Made by a program: the position numbers and the translations under genes. 64,000 bases of DNA from Cladorhizidae sp. MBARI D1340-BT2 (taxonomy: Eukaryota > Porifera > Demospongiae > Poecilosclerida > Cladorhizidae), in contig JAQNBH010000014.1 in assembly GCA_028752905.1 (NCBI GenBank), positions 2,033,993-2,097,992 of the forward strand. The letters run 5' to 3'. Of this stretch, positions 45,893-56,955 are shown piece after piece (within the stretch, counting starts at the first letter, position 1; the number at the start of each line of letters is the position of its first letter). The notes beneath the pieces were generated by a model. That model was not told the origin of the DNA, did not search any database, and worked only from the letters and a program-made list of their open reading frames with translations.

Positions 45893-47149
45893 CAGACCTG
45901 CCAACCCCAGAGTCATGAAAATCTGGAGATACCCCCCAAAATCGTAAAAAAATCTGGAGATTTGGTATAAAATCTGGTTATCATTTGCATCAAGTCATAA
46001 CATAAGCATGCTAAGCATACTAAATTAATTTCCCCCCATTCCCCCCCCCCCCCCCCCCCCCCCCTCCCAAATAACACACTGCTTATCAGTTTAATGATTA
46101 TGAATTATAGCAAGAAGTTGCCCCTTTTGCATGGTCTAAAATTTTCTCATCAGGCACCCAGCGGAACAGGGAACTTCAGATTCAGGGAATGCTAGCTTCA
46201 TGGCTAGAATGCTTGACAAAGTGCCATCGAGCTTCATTGCCGAGCGTCTGTCTTATTCTTTCCGACAATGCTCAAGAGTCATTCCTCTTCAGCATTACTC
46301 TGAGGGAGGACAACAACTACCTCAGCGACACGAAATAGGTATTTGAAACACTGACAAGGTAGTTCGGATAAGCAAAAAGTTCGGATATGCAAAAAACACA
46401 CACAAATATTAATCATAAATTCATGAATGTAATTAAAATGCTGAATCACTTTGGAACTATTTTCAATATACTTTTAATCTGCAGGTCCTTTGGTTAATAA
46501 GAAGCTCACTTCCTGATACTAAAAGGATTTAGGTCCTCAGTAACTGGCATGCTGTTTGACATATATACATATTTTTTATATTCATAATGTTGTATTTTCT
46601 CTGAGCAAATAGTCCACCGACTGCAGTGCCTTGGGGCTTGCCCACTTTTTCTGAACGAACCACAGATATAAAGCATTTTCTAGTTGTTCGTCTTTAGCAA
46701 GGCGCATGACTTTGCGAGTTGAACTTATCCCCCGACAGTCAAGGTTGTCCGCGAACTCTCGAAGTTTGGCATCGTTCTTGTTATTGTCGACTTCTCTACG
46801 CCTTACTCTTCCGCTAGTCCGGCTTGATTGGCTCCATTTGATATCTTGCTTAGCATGGCTATCTTTGACTCGATCGACAAAACTACTCTCTTCCTTTTGC
46901 TGGCCAAAGCGAACTAGTTTCACGTGGAAACTTACGTAAATGATTTGGCAGATCGACGACCATTACCGGGTTTATTATTTAATCGGGAGTTCGAGGTATG
47001 TATTATATATTTTTTGAACCTGAACCCTGATCTTTAAAAAAAATCAATTCCTCAGAAAGTCGGGTGAATTGGATATTCAATTGGGAGATCTTGAGATTAG
47101 TGTTGAAATCGGGTGACACCCGGCAGCATCGGGTGAGTTGGCAGGTCTG
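45893..47149. mobile_element. composite TIR element, copy A
   Basis: Ends CAGACCTGCCAAC and its complement GTTGGCAGGTCTG, flanked by GACTG on both sides (45888-45892 and 47150-47154), suggesting a 5-bp target duplication. It carries a C-rich run near 46040 and a fragment encoding a CENP-B/Tigger-type DNA-binding region with TTCGGATAAGC motifs nearby. That fragment may be a nested pogo/Tigger piece. 1,257 bp. Confidence 0.75.
46582..46940 (-). pseudogene. CENP-B/Tigger-type DNA-binding fragment, copy A
   Basis: The frame includes AKLREFADNLDCRGISSTRK and then MRLAKDEQLENALYLWFVQK with WASPKAL. This is the pattern of the second DNA-binding (HTH_Tnp_Tc5-like) subdomain of pogo/Tigger transposases and CENP-B relatives (K-E-LE-ALY-WF-Q-R). 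The catalytic DDE domain is absent. Host context: a HID1 intron. Confidence 0.7.
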
Positions 47150-47313
47150 GACTGTGTTCTATTTAGAGTTACTATTTAGAGTTATAGCTCTACTTATATA
47201 ATACAAGACAGACTGTGTTCTATTTAGAGTTATAGGCTCTACTTGTATAATACAAGACAGACTGTGTTCTATTTAGAGTTATAGGCTCTACTTGTATAAT
47301 ACAAGACAGACTG

Positions 47314-48554
47314 CAGACCTGCCAACCCCAGAGTCATGAAAATCTGGAGATACCCCCCAAAATCGTAAAAAAATCTGGAGATTTGGTATAAAATCTGGTT
47401 ATCATTTGCATCAAGTCATAACATAAGCATGCTAAGCATACTAAATTAATTCCCCCCCCCCCCCCCCTCCCAAATAACACACTGCTTATCAGTTTAATGA
47501 TTATGAATTATAGCAAGAAGTTGCCCCTTTTGCATGGTCTAAAATTTTCTCATCAGGCACCCAGCGGAACAGGGAACTTCAGATTCAGGGAATGCTAGCT
47601 TCATGGCTAGAATGCTTGACAAAGTGCCATCGAGCTTCATTGCCGAGCGTCTGTCTTATTCTTTCCGACAATGCTCAAGAGTCATTCCTCTTCAGCATTA
47701 CTCTGAGGGAGGACAACAACTACCTCAGCGACACGAAATAGGTATTTGAAACACTGACAAGGTAGTTCGGATAAGCAAAAAGTTCGGATACGCAAAAAAC
47801 ACACACAAAAAATATTAATCATAAATTCATGAATGTAATTAAAATGCTGAATCACTTTGGAACTATTTTCAATATACTTTTAATCTGCAGGTCCTTTGGT
47901 TAATAAGAAGCTCACTTCCTGATACTAGAAGGATTTAGGTCCTCAGTAACTGGCATGCTGTTTTACATATATACATTTTTTTAATATTCATAATGTTGTA
48001 TTTTCTCTGAGCAAATAGTCCCCGACTGCAGTGCCTTGGGGCTTGCCCACTTTTTCTGAACGAACCACAGATATAAAGCATTTTCTAGTTGTTCGTCTTT
48101 AGCAAGGCGCATGACTTTGCGAGTTGAACTTATCCCCCGACAGTCAAGGTTGTCCGCGAACTCTCGAAGTTTGGCATCGTTCTTGTTATTGTCGACTTCT
48201 CTACGCCTTACTCTTCCGCTAGTCCGGCTTGATTGGCTCCATTTGATATCTTGCTTAGCATGGCTATCTTTGACTCGATCGACAAAACTACTCTCTTCCT
48301 TTTGCTGGCCAAAGCGAACTAGTTTCCACGTGAAACTCACGTAAACGATTTGGCAGATCGACGACCATTACCGGGTTTATTATTTAATCGGGAGTTCGAG
48401 GTATGTATTATATATTTTTTGAACCTGAACCCTGATCTTTAAAAAAAATCAATTCCTCAGAAAGTCGGGTGAATTGGATATTCAATTGGGAGATCTTGAG
48501 ATTAGTGTTGAAATCGGGTGACACCCGGCAGCATCGGGTGAGTTGGCAGGTCTG
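47314..48554. mobile_element. composite TIR element, copy B
   Basis: Nearly identical to copy A (length differences mainly in the C run and a CA-rich stretch), same orientation and same junction in the 49-bp unit. It is better explained by tandem duplication of about 1.42 kb than by two insertions. Confidence 0.8.
47981..48344 (-). pseudogene. CENP-B/Tigger-type DNA-binding fragment, copy B
   Basis: Duplicate of 46582-46940 with one more upstream start and a different C-terminal end caused by a lost base near 48020. Confidence 0.7.
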
Positions 48555-48815
48555 GACTGTGTTCTATTTAGAGTTACTATTTAGAGTTATAGCTCTGCTT
48601 GTGTAATACAAGACAGACTGTGTTCTATTTAGAGTTATAGGCTCTACTTGTATAATACAAGACAGACTGTGTTCTATTTAGAGTTATAGGCTCTACTTGT
48701 ATAATACAAGACAGACTGTGTTCTATTTAGAGTTACTATTTAGAGTTATAGCTCTGCTTGTGTAATACAAGACAGACTGTGTTCTATTTAGAGTTATAGG
48801 CTCTACTTGTCAAAA

Positions 48816-49390
48816 GCAACAAGAAACAAGAATTACCAGCCATCAATTCAGCCATCAATTTATAAAACAATTTTACTTCATTAGGTAGGTAAAGGGTCAT
48901 TTATAATGGGGGTATGTATGCAAGTAAATTCTTTTCGTCATTCCTTAAATGAAACAGTTAATTGTCTTTAAACTGTACTAAGAGACCACATTTGCTCCTT
49001 GCTGCTGGGCTTTGCTTGATGGTGTGTGTGGTCGGATGGTGTGTGTGGTCGGTGATGGCATGGTAGGCCGTCATGGCAACAGTCAAGGGTCTCCCTCCAT
49101 ATTAGACCTTAGTGCATGTGATTCTGGAGGTGTGCACATAGCCAGCCAAGGGTGAATTTTTAGTAGTGCACACGTTCTAATCAAGAAATACAGTACATAC
49201 AGGTGTATTAGCTTAATAAGGGAAACACACCGCACCCGTGCAGGTCCCAACCAGTCGGACAAACCTTGACCATCTAAAAGTCATGTGCATGTACTGCATG
49301 TATGCACGTACTGCATGTACTGTGCATGTACAATGGAATACAATGGAGCATAAGGTACATGTGTGTGTGTGTGTGCAGGTTGTAGCTTAC
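48816..49390. other. HID1 intron remainder
   Basis: No element recognised; a TGCATGTACTGCATGTA-type short repeat is at 49280-49335 and a GT run precedes the exon. Confidence 0.45.
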
Positions 49391-49482
49391 TTTTCGGTGC
49401 AGATCTTCTCCACTTGAGGCACGAGGACTTTCAACACTCGCAGGACAGTTTCAAGTGGCAACTTTTGCTTCCAAGAATGAAC
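49391..49482 (-). CDS. HID1: HID1 exon (third from end)
   Basis: The acceptor CTTTGGACCCAG is followed by a codon-aligned start. The exon reads VHSWKQKLPLETVLRVLKVL then VPQVEKICTE, ending AA before GTAAGC (phase 2). SWK-KLPL and LVPQVEKIC match the conserved C-terminal HID1 segment. Confidence 0.93.
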
Positions 49483-49504
49483 CTGGGTCCAAAGGGCAAA
49501 TATT

Positions 49505-49820
49505 TAGTGCATGCACACACATGCCCCATGTTACCACATGCCATGCACACACATGTCCCATATTACCACATGCCATGCACACACATGCCCCATATTACCA
49601 CATGCCATGCACACACATGCCCCATATTACCACATGCCATGCACACGTCCCATGCCCCATATTACCACATGCCATGCACACACATGTCCCATGCTCCATA
49701 TTACCGCATGCCATGCACAGACATGTCCCATATTACCACATGCCATGCACACACACATGCTCCATATTACCACATGCCATGCACACACATGTCCCATATT
49801 ACCACATGCCATGCCATGCA
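49505..49820. repeat. 32-bp minisatellite, about 10 copies
   Basis: CCACATGCCATGCACACACA with TGCCCCATATTA units fill the short HID1 intron 49483-49855. Frames there are satellite only. Confidence 0.93.
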
Positions 49821-49855
49821 CTCCTCTACCCGCACATGTATAAGTTTAGACACAC

Positions 49856-50475
49856 CCATTGAGGCGTGGGTTTGAAATCGGGGGTCAGGGGCTCCATGAG
49901 TCTCCGGTTGCTCCTCCCCACGTCTTGATGCAGCGGCATGAGGTCCTTCACAGACACTTTCTTGTTCTTCTTGGACTTTTTCTTGATAGAGGAGGCTCTT
50001 CTGGCTGCCTCCTCCAGCCCCTCGGCTACCGTGCTGTTGATCAGAGGAGGTGTCGCTCCACCCTCACTAATGTTGTAAGCATGAGATGGTGTGTTTGAGC
50101 CCACAGGAGTGGAGGCAGGAGGAGGGGGAGGGGCAGGGGGCTCCAATGCAGGGCTCCCGGAGGTACCATCAGGTCTCTCCTCCACTGCAAGGCTCCTAAA
50201 GGTACCGTCTGGTCTCTCCTCGGCTGCAGGACTCCCAGATGTATCAGGTCTCTCCTCGGCTGCAGGACTCCCGGAGGTATCAGGTCTCTCATCCACCGCA
50301 GGACTCTCAGATGTATCATCAGATCTCTCATGAAGTTCCGTAGGCTTGGGACATTCCTCCTCCTCCTCACTGAGGTGCCCGGCCTCGGGCTCCACCTCCA
50401 CCGCTACTGTCTGGAGTCTCCCCACGGGATGGAGGTCGGCCACACGATCACCGCTGGATGACACAGACACGCCTC
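49856..50475 (-). CDS. HID1: HID1 exon with acidic/proline low-complexity insert
   Basis: A 620-nt exon: two bases complete the previous codon, then 206 codons to TPQW before GTGTGT. The acceptor is CAAG/GAGGC at 50475 (GAG/GC three bases on keeps phase). It holds a Glu-rich stretch and four to five in-frame copies of a 13- to 16-residue unit (ERPDTSGSPAAE type). A PPAPPPPP segment and a basic RRASSIKKKSKKNKK patch follow before the conserved TP-W junction. Vertebrate HID1 also has a variable, disordered region here. The exon is open throughout. Confidence 0.85.
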
Positions 50476-50830
50476 CTTGCCCCCATGAGTGTGTAGAAGA
50501 GCAGAGAAACATATCAGAGTAGCAAACATATCCAATACACCATGAGTGAGTGTAGCTACTTGGCATCTAATGATCCAAACAACTCCTGCCATTACTGGTG
50601 GCATTGAACAAAGGACTTTGAAATAGTATCCATAGTTGGTGCACTCTGCCTGCAGGGCCAGCTTGCTCTGCCTACAGGGCCAGCTTGCTCAGCCCAATAC
50701 AGCGGCTCTAATGAGAAACCAGTAAAGCTCCCAAACAATAGCTAGCTAGCATGAGGTTGCTAGGCCATGCAGATACTTCTCCAAGCTAGCTAGATCACAT
50801 GACCTTGTTTCTTATTCCAACTAATTTGTT
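50476..50830. other. HID1 intron, left of MITE
   Basis: A GGGCCAGCTTGCTC duplication lies at about 50655-50690; nothing else recognised. Confidence 0.4.
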
Positions 50831-51358
50831 TTAAGGGGGTTGGGGGTTGCATTTTTTAATAAAAAACTCAAAAACTTGTGGTTACCACTTTATAGCTCCA
50901 TAGATTCTGTAAACTTCATGGTATGGACTCGATATATGGCTCAAAATATAGGTCTCTCTGTGTGCTCTCTTTTGATACTAAAGTTACTGGAGCTAAAGTG
51001 GAGGGAACCTCAAAACCTGAATGCCTGATTTTGTCGCATAAATATATCCAGATTGCCAAGTGCTAGAGAGTTGAAATTAGCACCAGTGGCTAGAGGAAGC
51101 CGTACTCTATGCAATGCGTGTTTTCATTAGGCGTTAAAATCTAAGTACGTGGTCAAGCACGCTGGTGGAAAATGAATTTTATGGATATGAAAAATGTTTT
51201 AGTAATACTAGTATCAACAGAGAGCACAAAGAGAGACCTATCTTTTGAGCTATATATCAGTCCATACCATGAAGTTTACAGAATCTATGGAGCTATAAAG
51301 TGGTAACCACAAGTTGTTGAGTTTTTTAATTAAAAAATGCAACTGTCACCTCCCTTAA
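50831..51358. mobile_element. long-TIR MITE with TTAAGGGGG ends
   Basis: The first about 165 bp (50831-50995) and the last about 155 bp (51205-51358) are imperfect inverted repeats. Both contain the GGTTACCACTTTATAGCTCC block and its CTCTCTGTGTGCTCTCTTT partner. Ends are TTAAGGGGG and CCTCCCTTAA. TTAA suggests a TTAA-targeting family such as piggyBac or Kolobok, unproven. A decayed relative is at 8386. Confidence 0.82.
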
Positions 51359-51478
51359 ATTAACATGTGAAAAAAAATATATCGTAGATCAGTCAAGCTA
51401 TGAAAATTGATCAGGAATGAAAACACCTCTGGACATACACTGTCTCTATCCTATAACCTTCTGCCAGAGATGGCGTAC

Positions 51479-51631
51479 CTGTAGCCAGTGGTTCTTCTGC
51501 TACGGCTGCTTCTTTGCCTGGAGATGCTTGTGGCGGTCTCTTGCTCAGCAGGCAGGAATCATCAGACAAGTTGACTAGTTGTTGGAACACTGACTTAGAC
51601 CGGATGATGGTGTACACCAGGTTAGTGTTGC
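51479..51631 (-). CDS. HID1: HID1 exon
   Basis: The acceptor TATCCTAG precedes GCAAC. After the split Gly codon it reads NTNLVYTIIRSKSVFQQLVN and LSDDSCLLSKRP, then an Ala/Glu/Pro-rich stretch, ending ACAG before GTACGCC (phase 1). N-NLVY-IIR--F-QL-NL is conserved in HID1 just after QYQFDG. Confidence 0.92.
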
Positions 51632-51712
51632 CTAGGATACAGCAACAACAACAAAATCATTCACAGGTGCTGGGGAAGTGCTGCATAGTGACACAGTCAG
51701 AGACAGGTGTCC

Positions 51713-54700
51713 CTAGGTTTCATGGGACCCCAGCTGGTGGGTACCTAGGTCCTGCTTCATGGGAACCCTAGCTGGTGGATACTTAGGCCCTGCCTCATGG
51801 GGAGCCCAGCTGGGTGGGTACCTAGGCCCTGCTTCATGGGGAGCCCAGCTGGGTGGATACCTAGGCCCTGCCTCATGTGGACCCCAGCTGGGTGGGTACC
51901 TAGGTCCTGCTTCATGGGGAGCCCAGCTGGGTGGGTACCTAGGCCCTGCTTCATGGGGAGCCCAGCTGGGTGGGTACCTAGGCCCTGCTTCATGGGACCC
52001 CAGCTGGTGGGTACCTAGGTCCTGCTTCATGGGGAGCCCAGCTGGGTGGGTACCTAGGCCCTGCTTCATGGGGGGGGGCCCAGCTGGGTGGGTACCTAGG
52101 CCCTGCTTCATGGGGAGCCCAGCTGGGTGGGCCTGCTTCATGGGGAGCCCAGCTGGGTGGGTACCTAGGCCCTGCTTCATGGAGGGCCCAGCTGGGTGGG
52201 TACCTAGGCTCTGCTTCATGGGGAGCCCAGCTGGGTGGGTACCTAGGCCCTACTTCATGGGGAGCCCAGCTGGGTGGGTACCTAGGTCCTGCTTCATGGG
52301 GAGCCCAGCTGGGTGGGTACCTAGGCCCTGCTTCATGGAGAGCCCAGCTGGGTGGGTACCTAGGCCCTGCTTCATGGGGAGCCCAGCTGGGTGGGTACCT
52401 AGGCCCTGCTTCATGGGACCCCAGCTGGTGGGTACCTAGGCCCTGCTTCATGGAGAGCCCAGCTGGGTGGGTACCTAGGCCCTGCTTCATGGGGAGCCCA
52501 GCTGGGTGGGTACCTAGGCCCTGCTTCATGGGGAGCCCAGCTGGGTGGGTACCTAGGCCCTGCTTCATGGGGAGCCCAGCTGGGTGGGTACCTAGGCCCT
52601 GCTTCATGGGGAGCCCAGCTGGGTGGGTACCTAGGCCCTGCTTCATGGGGAGCCCAGCTGGGTGGGTACCTAGGCCCTGCTTCATGGGGAGCCCAGCTGG
52701 GTGGGTACCTAGGCCCTGCTTCATGGGGAGCCCAGCTGGGTGGGTACCTAGGCCATGCTTCATGGGACCCCAGCTGGTGGGTACCTAGGCCCTGCTTCAT
52801 GGGACCCCAGCTGGTGGGTACCTAGGCCCTCATGGGGAGCCCAGCTTGGTGGGTACCTAGGCCCTGCTTCATGGGGAGCCCAGCTGGGTGGGTACCTAGG
52901 CCCTGCTTCATGGGACCCCAGCTGGTGGGTACCTAGGCCCTGCTTCATGGAGAGCCCAGCTGGGTGGGTACCTAGGCCCTGCTTCATGGGGAGCCCAGCT
53001 GGGTGGGTACCTAGGCCCTGCTTCATGGGGAGCCCAGCTGGGTGGGTACCTAGGCCCTGCTTCATGGGGAGCCCAGCTGGGTGGGTACCTAGGCCCTGCT
53101 TCATGGGGAGCCCAGCTGGGTGGGTACCTAGGCCCTGCTTCATGGGGAGCCCAGCTGGGTGGGTACCTAGGCCCTGCTTCATGGGGAGCCCAGCTGGGTG
53201 GGTACCTAGGCCCTGCTTCATGGGGAGCCCAGCTGGGTGGGTACCTAGGCCATGCTTCATGGGACCCCAGCTGGTGGGTACCTAGGCCCTGCTTCATGGG
53301 ACCCCAGCTGGTGGGTACCTAGGCCCTCATGGGGAGCCCAGCTTGGTGGGTACCTAGGCCCTGCTTCATGGGGAGCCCAGCTGGGTGGGTACCTAGGCCC
53401 TGCTTCATGGGACCCCAGCTGGTGGGTACCTAGGCCCTGCTTCATGGGACCCCAGCTGGTGGGTACCTAGGCCCTGCTTCATGGGGAGCCCAGCTGGGTG
53501 GGTACCTAGGCCCTGCTTCATGGGGAGCCCAGCTGGGTGGGTACCTAGGCCATGCTTCATGGGACCCCAGCTGGTGGGTACCTAGGCCCTGCTTCATGGG
53601 ACCCCAGCTGGTGGGTACCTAGGCCCTCATGGGGAGCCCAGCTGGGTGGGTACCTAGGCCCTGCTTCATGGGGAGCCCAGCTGGGTGGGTACCTAGGCCC
53701 TGCTTCATGGGGAGCCCAGCTGGGTGGGTACCTAGGCCCTGTTTCATGGGACCCCAGCTGGTGGGTACCTAGGCCCTGCTTCATGGAGAGCCCAGCTGGG
53801 TGGGTACCTAGGCCCTGCTTCATGGGGTGCCCAGCTGGGTGGGTACCTAGGCCCTGCTTCATGGGGAGCCCAGCTGGGTGGGTACCTAGGCCCTGCTTCA
53901 TGGGGAGCCCAGCTGGGTGGGTACCTAGGCCCTGCTTCATGGGGAGCCCAGCTGGGTGGGTACCTAGGCCCTGCTTCATGGGGAGCCCAGCTGGGTGGGT
54001 ACCTAGGCCCTGCTTCATGGGGAGCCCAGCTGGTGGGTACCTAGGCCCTGCTTCATGGGACCCCAGCTGGATGGGTACCTAGGCCCTGCTTCATGGGGAG
54101 CCCAGCTGGGTGGGTACCTAGGCCCTGCTTCATGGGGAGCCCAGCTGGGTGGGTACCTAGGCCCTGCTTCATGGGACCCCAGCTGGTGGGTACCTAGGCC
54201 CTGCTTCATGGAGAGCCCAGCTGGGTGGGTACCTAGGCCCTGCTTCATGGGGAGCCCAGCTGGGTGGGTACCTAGGCCCTGCTTCATGGGACCCCAGCTG
54301 GTGGGTACCTAGGCCCTGCTTCATGGAGAGCCCAGCTGGGTGGGTACCTAGGCCCTGCTTCATGGGGAGCCCAGCTGGGTGGGTACCTAGGCCCTGCTTC
54401 ATGGGGAGCCCAGCTGGGTGGGTACCTAGGCCCTGCTTCATGGGGAGCCCAGCTGGGTGGGTACCTAGGCCCTGCTTCATGGGGAGCCCAGCTGGGTGGG
54501 TACCTAGGCCCTGCTTCATGGGGAGCCCAGCTGGGTGGGTACCTAGGCCCTGCTTCATGGGGAGCCCAGCTGGGTGGGTACCTAGGCCCTGCTTCATGGG
54601 GAGCCCAGCTGGGTGGGTACCTAGGCCATGCTTCATGGGACCCCAGCTGGTGGGTACCTAGGCCCTGCTTCATGGGACCCCAGCTGGTGGGTACCTAGGC

Positions 54701-55100
54701 CCTCATGGGGAGCCCAGCTTGGTGGGTACCTAGGCCCTGCTTCATGGGGAGCCCAGCTGGGTGGGTACCTAGGCCCTGCTTCATGGGACCCCAGCTGGTG
54801 GGTACCTAGGCCCTGCTTCATGGGACCCCAGCTGGTGGGTACCTAGGCCCTGCTTCATGGGGAGCCCAGCTGGGTGGGTACCTAGGCCCTGCTTCATGGG
54901 GAGCCCAGCTGGGTGGGTACCTAGGTCCTGCTTCATGGGGAGCCCCTGCTTCATGGGGAGCCCAGCTGGGTGGGTACCTAGGCCCTGCTTCATGGGGAGC
55001 CCAGCTGGGTGGGCCTGCTTCATGGGGAGTCCAGCTGGGTGGGTACCTAGGCGGAGCCCAGCTGGGTGGGCCTGCTTCATGGGGAGCCCAGCTGGGTGGG
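51713..55100. repeat. 39-bp minisatellite, about 85 copies
   Basis: Units contain CAGCTGGGTGGGTACCTAGG and CCCTGCTTCATGGGGAGCC. Variants GGGACCCCAGCTGG (shorter), GGAGAGCCC and CCTCATGGGG are arranged in repeated order. Blocks of about 497 bp (52411 and 52908) and copies 1,376 bp apart (52908 and 54284) show higher-order amplification. It occupies most of the HID1 intron 51632-55411. Confidence 0.97.
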
Positions 55101-55116
55101 TACATGTACATGTATG

Positions 55117-55395
55117 TTATAATAACCACAACAATAAGAACATGGCAACAGCAACAACCTTGCAACAACAGAAGCAACAACCCTGCAACAATAGCAGCAA
55201 CAACAACCTTGCACAACAGCAACATCAACAACAGCAGCAACAGCAACCCTGCTTTGACAACTACCATGCAACACAAACACAACCTGCAACATCAAAAGCA
55301 ACAAACCTGCAACAACAATAACAAACACCCTACAATAGCAACTCTGCAACAATTGGAACAACCCTGCAACAACAGCAACAACCCGGCAACAACAC
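55117..55395. repeat. CAA/CAG-rich imperfect microsatellite
   Basis: Degenerate CAACAA, CAGCAA and CCTGCAACAA repeats. Frames through it are low-complexity and not coding. Confidence 0.85.
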
Positions 55396-55411
55396 AGGAA
55401 CATGAGCTCAC

Positions 55412-55576
55412 CATCAAACTGGTACTGTATGACATTGTTGAAGATTTCCAGGAGATAGAAGACGAGGTAATGGTTAGTGGGCTTCGCAAAGAGGAACCAA
55501 GGCGTGGCAAAGGACTCCATGAGGTGGAGCAGGCGAGTGCTGGTTGCCATAGACAACCCCTTTAGATATGGGGACA
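55412..55576 (-). CDS. HID1: HID1 exon
   Basis: The acceptor CCTTCCTGCAG precedes TGTCC. With one base from the previous exon it reads VSPYLKGLSMATSTRLLHLM, then TPWFLFAKPTNHYLVFYLL and EIFNNVIQYQFD, ending G before GTGAGC. These are the most conserved HID1 segments (SPYLK-LS, LLHL-E-F-T-WFLF, NH-LVF-LLE-FNN-IQYQFDG), and they made the identification. Confidence 0.95.
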
Positions 55577-55663
55577 CTGCAGGAAGGGAGGAGGAGAGAG
55601 AAGGAGCGTAATTAATTCACACTACTTAGAGTTCGTCAACACCATCTTGATAGCTAGAGCACG

Positions 55664-56100
55664 TTAAGGGGGGGGGGGGCTTCACGGGAAAAACGTTGTT
55701 GACTTTTGACGGCCCATAACTTTTTTTATAATTGTTTTGTGTAGATAATTTTATGCTCAAATTGTTGCTTGTTCTATGTGCTTTCCAATGATATATAAAA
55801 TATCTCTAGAGGCATGTTTTGTCAGAAGATGCATGCAGAAACATCCAAGGCAGGACCCTCCTCCGTTTGGCAGACCCCCACAACTCATTTTTAAAAATCA
55901 AAAGCTGTAAATTGGTTTGTGGCTTGTCACAGACAAAACATGCCTCTAGAGATATTTTATATAATTATCATTGGAAAGCACATAGAACAAGCAACAATTT
56001 GAGCATAAAATTATCTACACAAAACAATTATAAAAAAAGTTATGGGCAGTCAAAAGTCAACAACGTTTTTAGCCAGTCTTGGGGTGAAGCCCCCCCTTAA
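55664..56100. mobile_element. second long-TIR MITE with TTAAGGGGGG ends
   Basis: 55664-55832 and 55925-56100 are inverted repeats of about 165 bp, for example GGCATGTTTTGTC and GACAAAACATGCC at the inner end. Ends are TTAAGGGGGG and CCCCCCTTAA. Sequence differs from the 50831 element apart from the termini. It lies in HID1 intron 55577-57618. Confidence 0.85.
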
Positions 56101-56254
56101 TGACCATCTTACTTTCCTGTCAGCCATGCAGCTGCTCTAACTTGTTGAGCACATTTCATTCATTATATTTTTGTTGGTATGAGGACCTTTGGGGAGGGGG
56201 GAGGTGGTTTTGGAGGATTTGCCGGGGGCTTATTAGGGCCTAGGGTTGTTGTTC

Positions 56255-56955
56255 CTGTGTGGCCCATCCTCACCTGTGTGGCCTGTCCTCACCTGTGTCC
56301 CCTGTCCTCACCTGTATGGCCTGTCTTCACCTGTGTGGCCCATCCTCACCTGTGTGGCCTGTCCTCACCTGTGTGTCCTGTCCTCACCTGTGTGGCCTGT
56401 CCTCACCTGTGTGGCCTGTCCTCACCTGTGTGGCCTGTCCTCACCTGTGTGGCCTGTCCTCACCTGTGTGTCCCGTCCTCACCTGTGTGGCCTGTCCTCA
56501 CCTGTGTGGCCTGTCCTCACCTGTGTGGCCTGTCCTCACCTGTGTGGCCTGTCCTCACCTGTGTGGCCTGTCCTCACCTGTGTGGCCTGTCCTCACCTGT
56601 GTGGCCTGTCCTCACCTGTGTGGCCTGTCCTCACCTGTGTGGCCTGTCCTCACCTGTGTGGCCCATCCTCACCTTTGTGGCCCATCCTCACCTGTGTGGC
56701 CCATACTCACCTGTGTGGCCTGTCCTCACCTGTGTCCCCTGTCCTCACCTGTGTGGCCTGTCCTCACCTGTGTGGCCCATCCTCACCTGTGTGGCCTGTC
56801 CTCACCTGTGTCCCCTGTCCTCACCTGTGTGGCCTGTCCTCACCTGTGTGGCCTGTCCTCACCTGTGTGGCCTGTCCTCACCTGTGTGGCCTGTCCTCAC
56901 CTGTGTGGCCCGTCCTCACATGTGTGGCCTGTCCTCACCTGTGCAGCCCGGCCTT
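56255..56955. repeat. 19-bp minisatellite, about 37 copies
   Basis: GTGGCCTGTCCTCACCTGT repeats with TCCCCT, TCCTG and CCCATC variants. Because 19 is 3n+1, all three + frames stay open, giving spurious 240- to 270-codon frames. On the HID1 strand each unit reads CAGGTGAGG, a perfect donor consensus. Confidence 0.97.

Larger units (their letters stand above)
45456..48815. repeat. 49-bp minisatellite interrupted by two insertions
   Basis: Units contain GGCTCTACTTGTATAATACA, AGACAGACTGTGTTC and TATTTAGAGTTATA. Blocks lie at 45456-45892, 47150-47313 and 48555-48815. The two gaps are near-identical elements in the same unit position. Confidence 0.96.

Noticed and set aside
49363..49875. A + strand gene beginning MCVCAGCSLLFGADLLHLRH
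   Set aside because: Antisense of the HID1 exon 49391-49482 followed by satellite.
51713..54850. Multiple frames with GSPAGWVPRPCFM or MKQGLGTHPAGLP repeats on both strands
   Set aside because: Satellite translations lying inside a HID1 intron.
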